Below are positions 8,288 to 10,419 of a stretch of 10,419 nucleotides of DNA, piece by piece (within the stretch, counting starts at the first letter, position 1; every line of letters starts with the position of its first letter). Source of the stretch: Hymenopellis radicata (taxonomy: Eukaryota; Basidiomycota; Agaricomycetes; Agaricales; Physalacriaceae). A model generated the notes under the pieces. It saw nothing but the letters and a program-made list of their open reading frames with translations. It had not been told where the DNA came from and did no database searches. The DNA is taken from positions 1 to 10,419 of the forward strand of contig JADNRX010001372.1 in assembly GCA_015501595.1 (NCBI GenBank). Direction: 5' to 3'. The position numbers and the translations under genes were made by a program.

Positions 8288-9475
8288 ATGTACGGTCCTC
8301 TCACCATTCTGTTCTTCCTGGCTTCGGGAGCTCTGGGCGCACCAGAATCCGGCATTTACCAGCTTCCGAGTACTGTTCCTAGTATTTTGAGCTGCGCAAA
8401 ACAGACACCGACGTACTCCTGCGAGAACACGACTGTCATTGAAAACACCTGCTGCTCTCCGACACCTGGCGGCTTGGTGCTGCAGACGCAGTTCTGGAGT
8501 ACGTATACGGGACTCGAGAAGAAAGGGCAAAAGCTGCCAGCTGGCAGTTGGACCATTCACGGTCTGTGGCCGGACAACTGTGATGGGTATGTAATTCCGT
8601 ACGTGGGCGCTTCGTGATGGCTGATAGTACTGTAGGTCTTACGAGCAGTACTGCGATCTTTCGCGACAATACGATCCCGCTCCATCTCCTGCTTACGTTG
8701 CCAGACGGCACAAAAGTTCCGGCTTGGGCAGGACCTGGAGTTGATACCTTTGTCAAGAAATTCGGCAGGGATGACCAGCTTGCCTTCAGTGAGTATAAAT
8801 CATCACGCCACATCTAAGAGTGTTCTATGTCCTTTTGCAGTGAACACGTATTGGATTAATCAGAATGCTCCAAATGTTGACCTATGGGCTCACGAGGTCG
8901 GTGTTAGAACTTAGTAATGGCTACGGGGGTGTCACTGCTAAGCTATTTCTAGTTCTCCAAGCACGCGACGTGCACGTCTACTTTCGACGTGGAATGTTAC
9001 GGCGAAGACGTCGAAGAGCATGCAGAGGTCGTCGATTTCTTTGACGCGACAATAAGGGCGTTCCATCAATACCCTACTTTCGATATACTGGCCTGCGTAG
9101 GCGTTTTAGCACTTTGTCTCCTTCCAGAGGCTAATCTCAATCGCAGATCTGGAATCGTTCCTTCTAACACCACGTCGTATACGCTTGACCAAATCCAAAC
9201 AGCAATCGTCATGCAAACAGGTGCCATCCCTTTACTTGGGGTGTAAGAACGCAACTATCTTGTCTGAAGTTTGGTATTTCAGCCATGTCTACGGAACGGT
9301 AAGTGTTACTAGCACGAACTTTGCGATCTTCCTTACACTTTCGTAGGAGCAATACGGCACGTACAAAACTCTTGACTCGACGGCGAAGTCATCTTGTTCA
9401 ACGACCGAGCCGATCTGGTATTATCAACGTTCGTCAGGTTCGGAGCGTGAAGTTAGGAAGAGTGGTTGGTGGTAG
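8288..9475 (+). pseudogene. Secreted RNase T2, frame broken by three insertions
   Basis: Six exon blocks fit: 8288-8586, 8636-8788, 8841-8896, 8953-9096, 9147-9298 and 9347-9475; introns are 48-56 nt. The N-terminus MYGPLTILFFLASGALGA is a secretory signal peptide. Active-site motif I is WTIHGLWPDNC in exon 1. Motif II, WAHEFSKHATC, spans exons 3-4 with the expected His-Glu-Lys-His residues. Cysteines in CENTTVIENTCC, YEQYCD and TFDVECYG match the family. Family role: extracellular acid endoribonuclease that cuts RNA via 2',3'-cyclic phosphates. Three blocks each carry one base too many: exon 2 near 8688-8696, the end of exon 4 near 9091-9096, and a GGGG run at 9238-9241 in exon 5. Without these bases the length would be about 309 aa. 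As read, the protein stops soon after motif I, at a TGA near 8737. It is either a recent pseudogene or affected by sequence errors; the intact TATA box, splice sites and catalytic residues make the choice open. Confidence 0.88.
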
Positions 9476-9593
9476 GCGGTTCTGAATCGGTATATCTCAT
9501 CCATGCGATTTGAAGAGCCAGATCGAATACAAGAAATATACAGTACATAATGATGCTCGGTTTCAGGATGCTAAGCACTCCGCTAAGCATGCT
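9476..9593. other. Convergent 3' intergenic region
   Basis: Only 118 nt separate the RNase stop (plus strand) from the P450 stop (minus strand), so the 3' untranslated regions probably overlap. No clear terminator hairpin or canonical AATAAA was seen. Confidence 0.5.
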
Positions 9594-10419
9594 CTAAAAT
9601 TCGGACGTTGCAGAGAATCGAGGCTGGAAGATGTGATCGTATGGAAGCGGTCGCCTGTGAGGAAAGGTCAGTATCGGACCGAAGAGCTGGGAGGAAACGC
9701 CGGACACAACAAGTCCCTCGTTAATCGTGTCTTCCGATAAAGGGACAGGACTACCATCATTGACCGGTGGGTAGATGTTGAACATCCACAGAATACTGGC
9801 CATGTTAAGAAACAGCGAGTTATTAGCCAGATATCGTCCAACACATATTCTAAATGACTTTAAGGAACAAGACATCGCGCGGCGGGGTCGCAACTCACCT
9901 GCGACCAAAGCCAAATGTGTTGTGGCTCTCGTTCTTCGTTCGAGCGAATGCAGGCTTCAGGTTGCCGTTACTGTCGAGATGTCTCTCGGGTTTGAATAAG
10001 TGAGCATCGGGCCCATAGACATTGATATCCCTGTTCATTGCCCTGCAGAAGAGTGGACATGTCAAATCAATATAACTTCTCGAGGTAGTGGCAACATACC
10101 ACACGTTCGCAATACATATAGTTCCTTTCGGGATGAAGTAACCCTTGTAAACATCGTCCTAGTAATGGTTTATTAGCCCTGTAGAGATACCCAAGCCGCG
10201 GCTAACCTCAGTTGAGCGATGCTGTAACCCTTCGGAAAATATCAGCGCGATGATCCAAAGACGGAGAGTCGCTCTACCTAACGGGTCGACCGGGTTCAGG
10301 CGGAGGGCTTCCTTTACGATGGCGCGAATGTAAGGCAGGCGTTCCATGTCCTCGAAGGAAGGCAGTCTGTCACGTCCGACGACGCTGTCAATCTCCTCCT
10401 GGGCCTTTTGTTGAACCTC
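9594..10419 (-). CDS. Cytochrome P450, C-terminal part
   Basis: The gene runs off the right edge, so the membrane anchor and N-terminal half are missing. Six minus-strand exons, in coding order, are 10419-10278, 10229-10207, 10158-10100, 10042-9899, 9849-9706 and 9654-9594. They give 190 aa to the stop; introns are 48-57 nt. The fragment opens in the J helix (VQQKAQEEID). It then has the K-helix ExxR motif EALR (37-40), the PERH meander motif (93-96), and the haem loop FGFGRRICVG (118-127) with ligand Cys125. It ends in GLVVRPLPYDHIFQPRF. Family role: haem-thiolate monooxygenase of the endoplasmic reticulum, using electrons from NADPH-P450 reductase. The sequence resembles the abundant basidiomycete P450s often annotated as O-methylsterigmatocystin oxidoreductase-like, but the substrate cannot be deduced. 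The last intron (9655-9705, 51 nt) is a multiple of three with a weak donor; reading through it keeps the frame but replaces the family-like tail. Confidence 0.95.

Noticed and set aside
9239..9280. GTGTAAG...TTTCAG as a 42-nt intron in the RNase gene
   Set aside because: Removing it deletes the conserved CKNATILSEVWYFS segment and puts the following HVYGT in the wrong frame, so a one-base insertion in the G run explains the data better.

Overview
The window looks like nuclear DNA of a filamentous basidiomycete, most likely an agaricomycete. Genes are split by many short introns (47-61 nt), the reading frame is continuous only when these are removed, and the recognisable proteins resemble mushroom-type homologues. 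No prokaryotic signals, tRNA or rRNA genes, or CRISPR arrays were seen. All gene models below were built by hand from reading-frame continuity, splice dinucleotides and remembered family motifs; no search was run.

Layout. (1) Bases 1-2761 hold no gene I can support: only short open frames, a 13-nt direct repeat, a small acidic tandem-coding repeat, and in the last 400 nt some repeated motifs upstream of the first clear gene. (2) 2762-3961 (+) is a six-exon dual-specificity phosphatase with an intact N-terminal catalytic domain and a second, apparently catalytically dead copy of the domain at its C-terminus. (3) 4208-6189 (+) is DMC1, the meiotic RecA/Rad51-family recombinase, in 19 exons with 18 introns. 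One intron is GC-AG, one exon is only 9 nt, and none of the donor sites matches GTRNGT. (4) 6859-about 7900 (+) encodes a Pro/Ser-rich, mostly disordered protein of unknown function. (5) 8288-9475 (+) is a secreted RNase T2 with both active-site motifs intact, but the frame is broken by three separate single-base insertions. (6) 9594-10419 (-) is the C-terminal 190 residues of a cytochrome P450 whose 5' part lies outside the window; it converges on the RNase gene with 118 nt between the stop codons.

The genes do not form an obvious pathway: signalling phosphatase, meiotic recombinase, unknown protein, secreted nuclease and oxidative enzyme are probably a chance neighbourhood. I did not find a clear new multi-gene system. 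The observations most worth following are the contrast between DMC1's weak splice donors and the normal donors of its neighbours, the dead second phosphatase domain, and the three frame lesions in the RNase gene.
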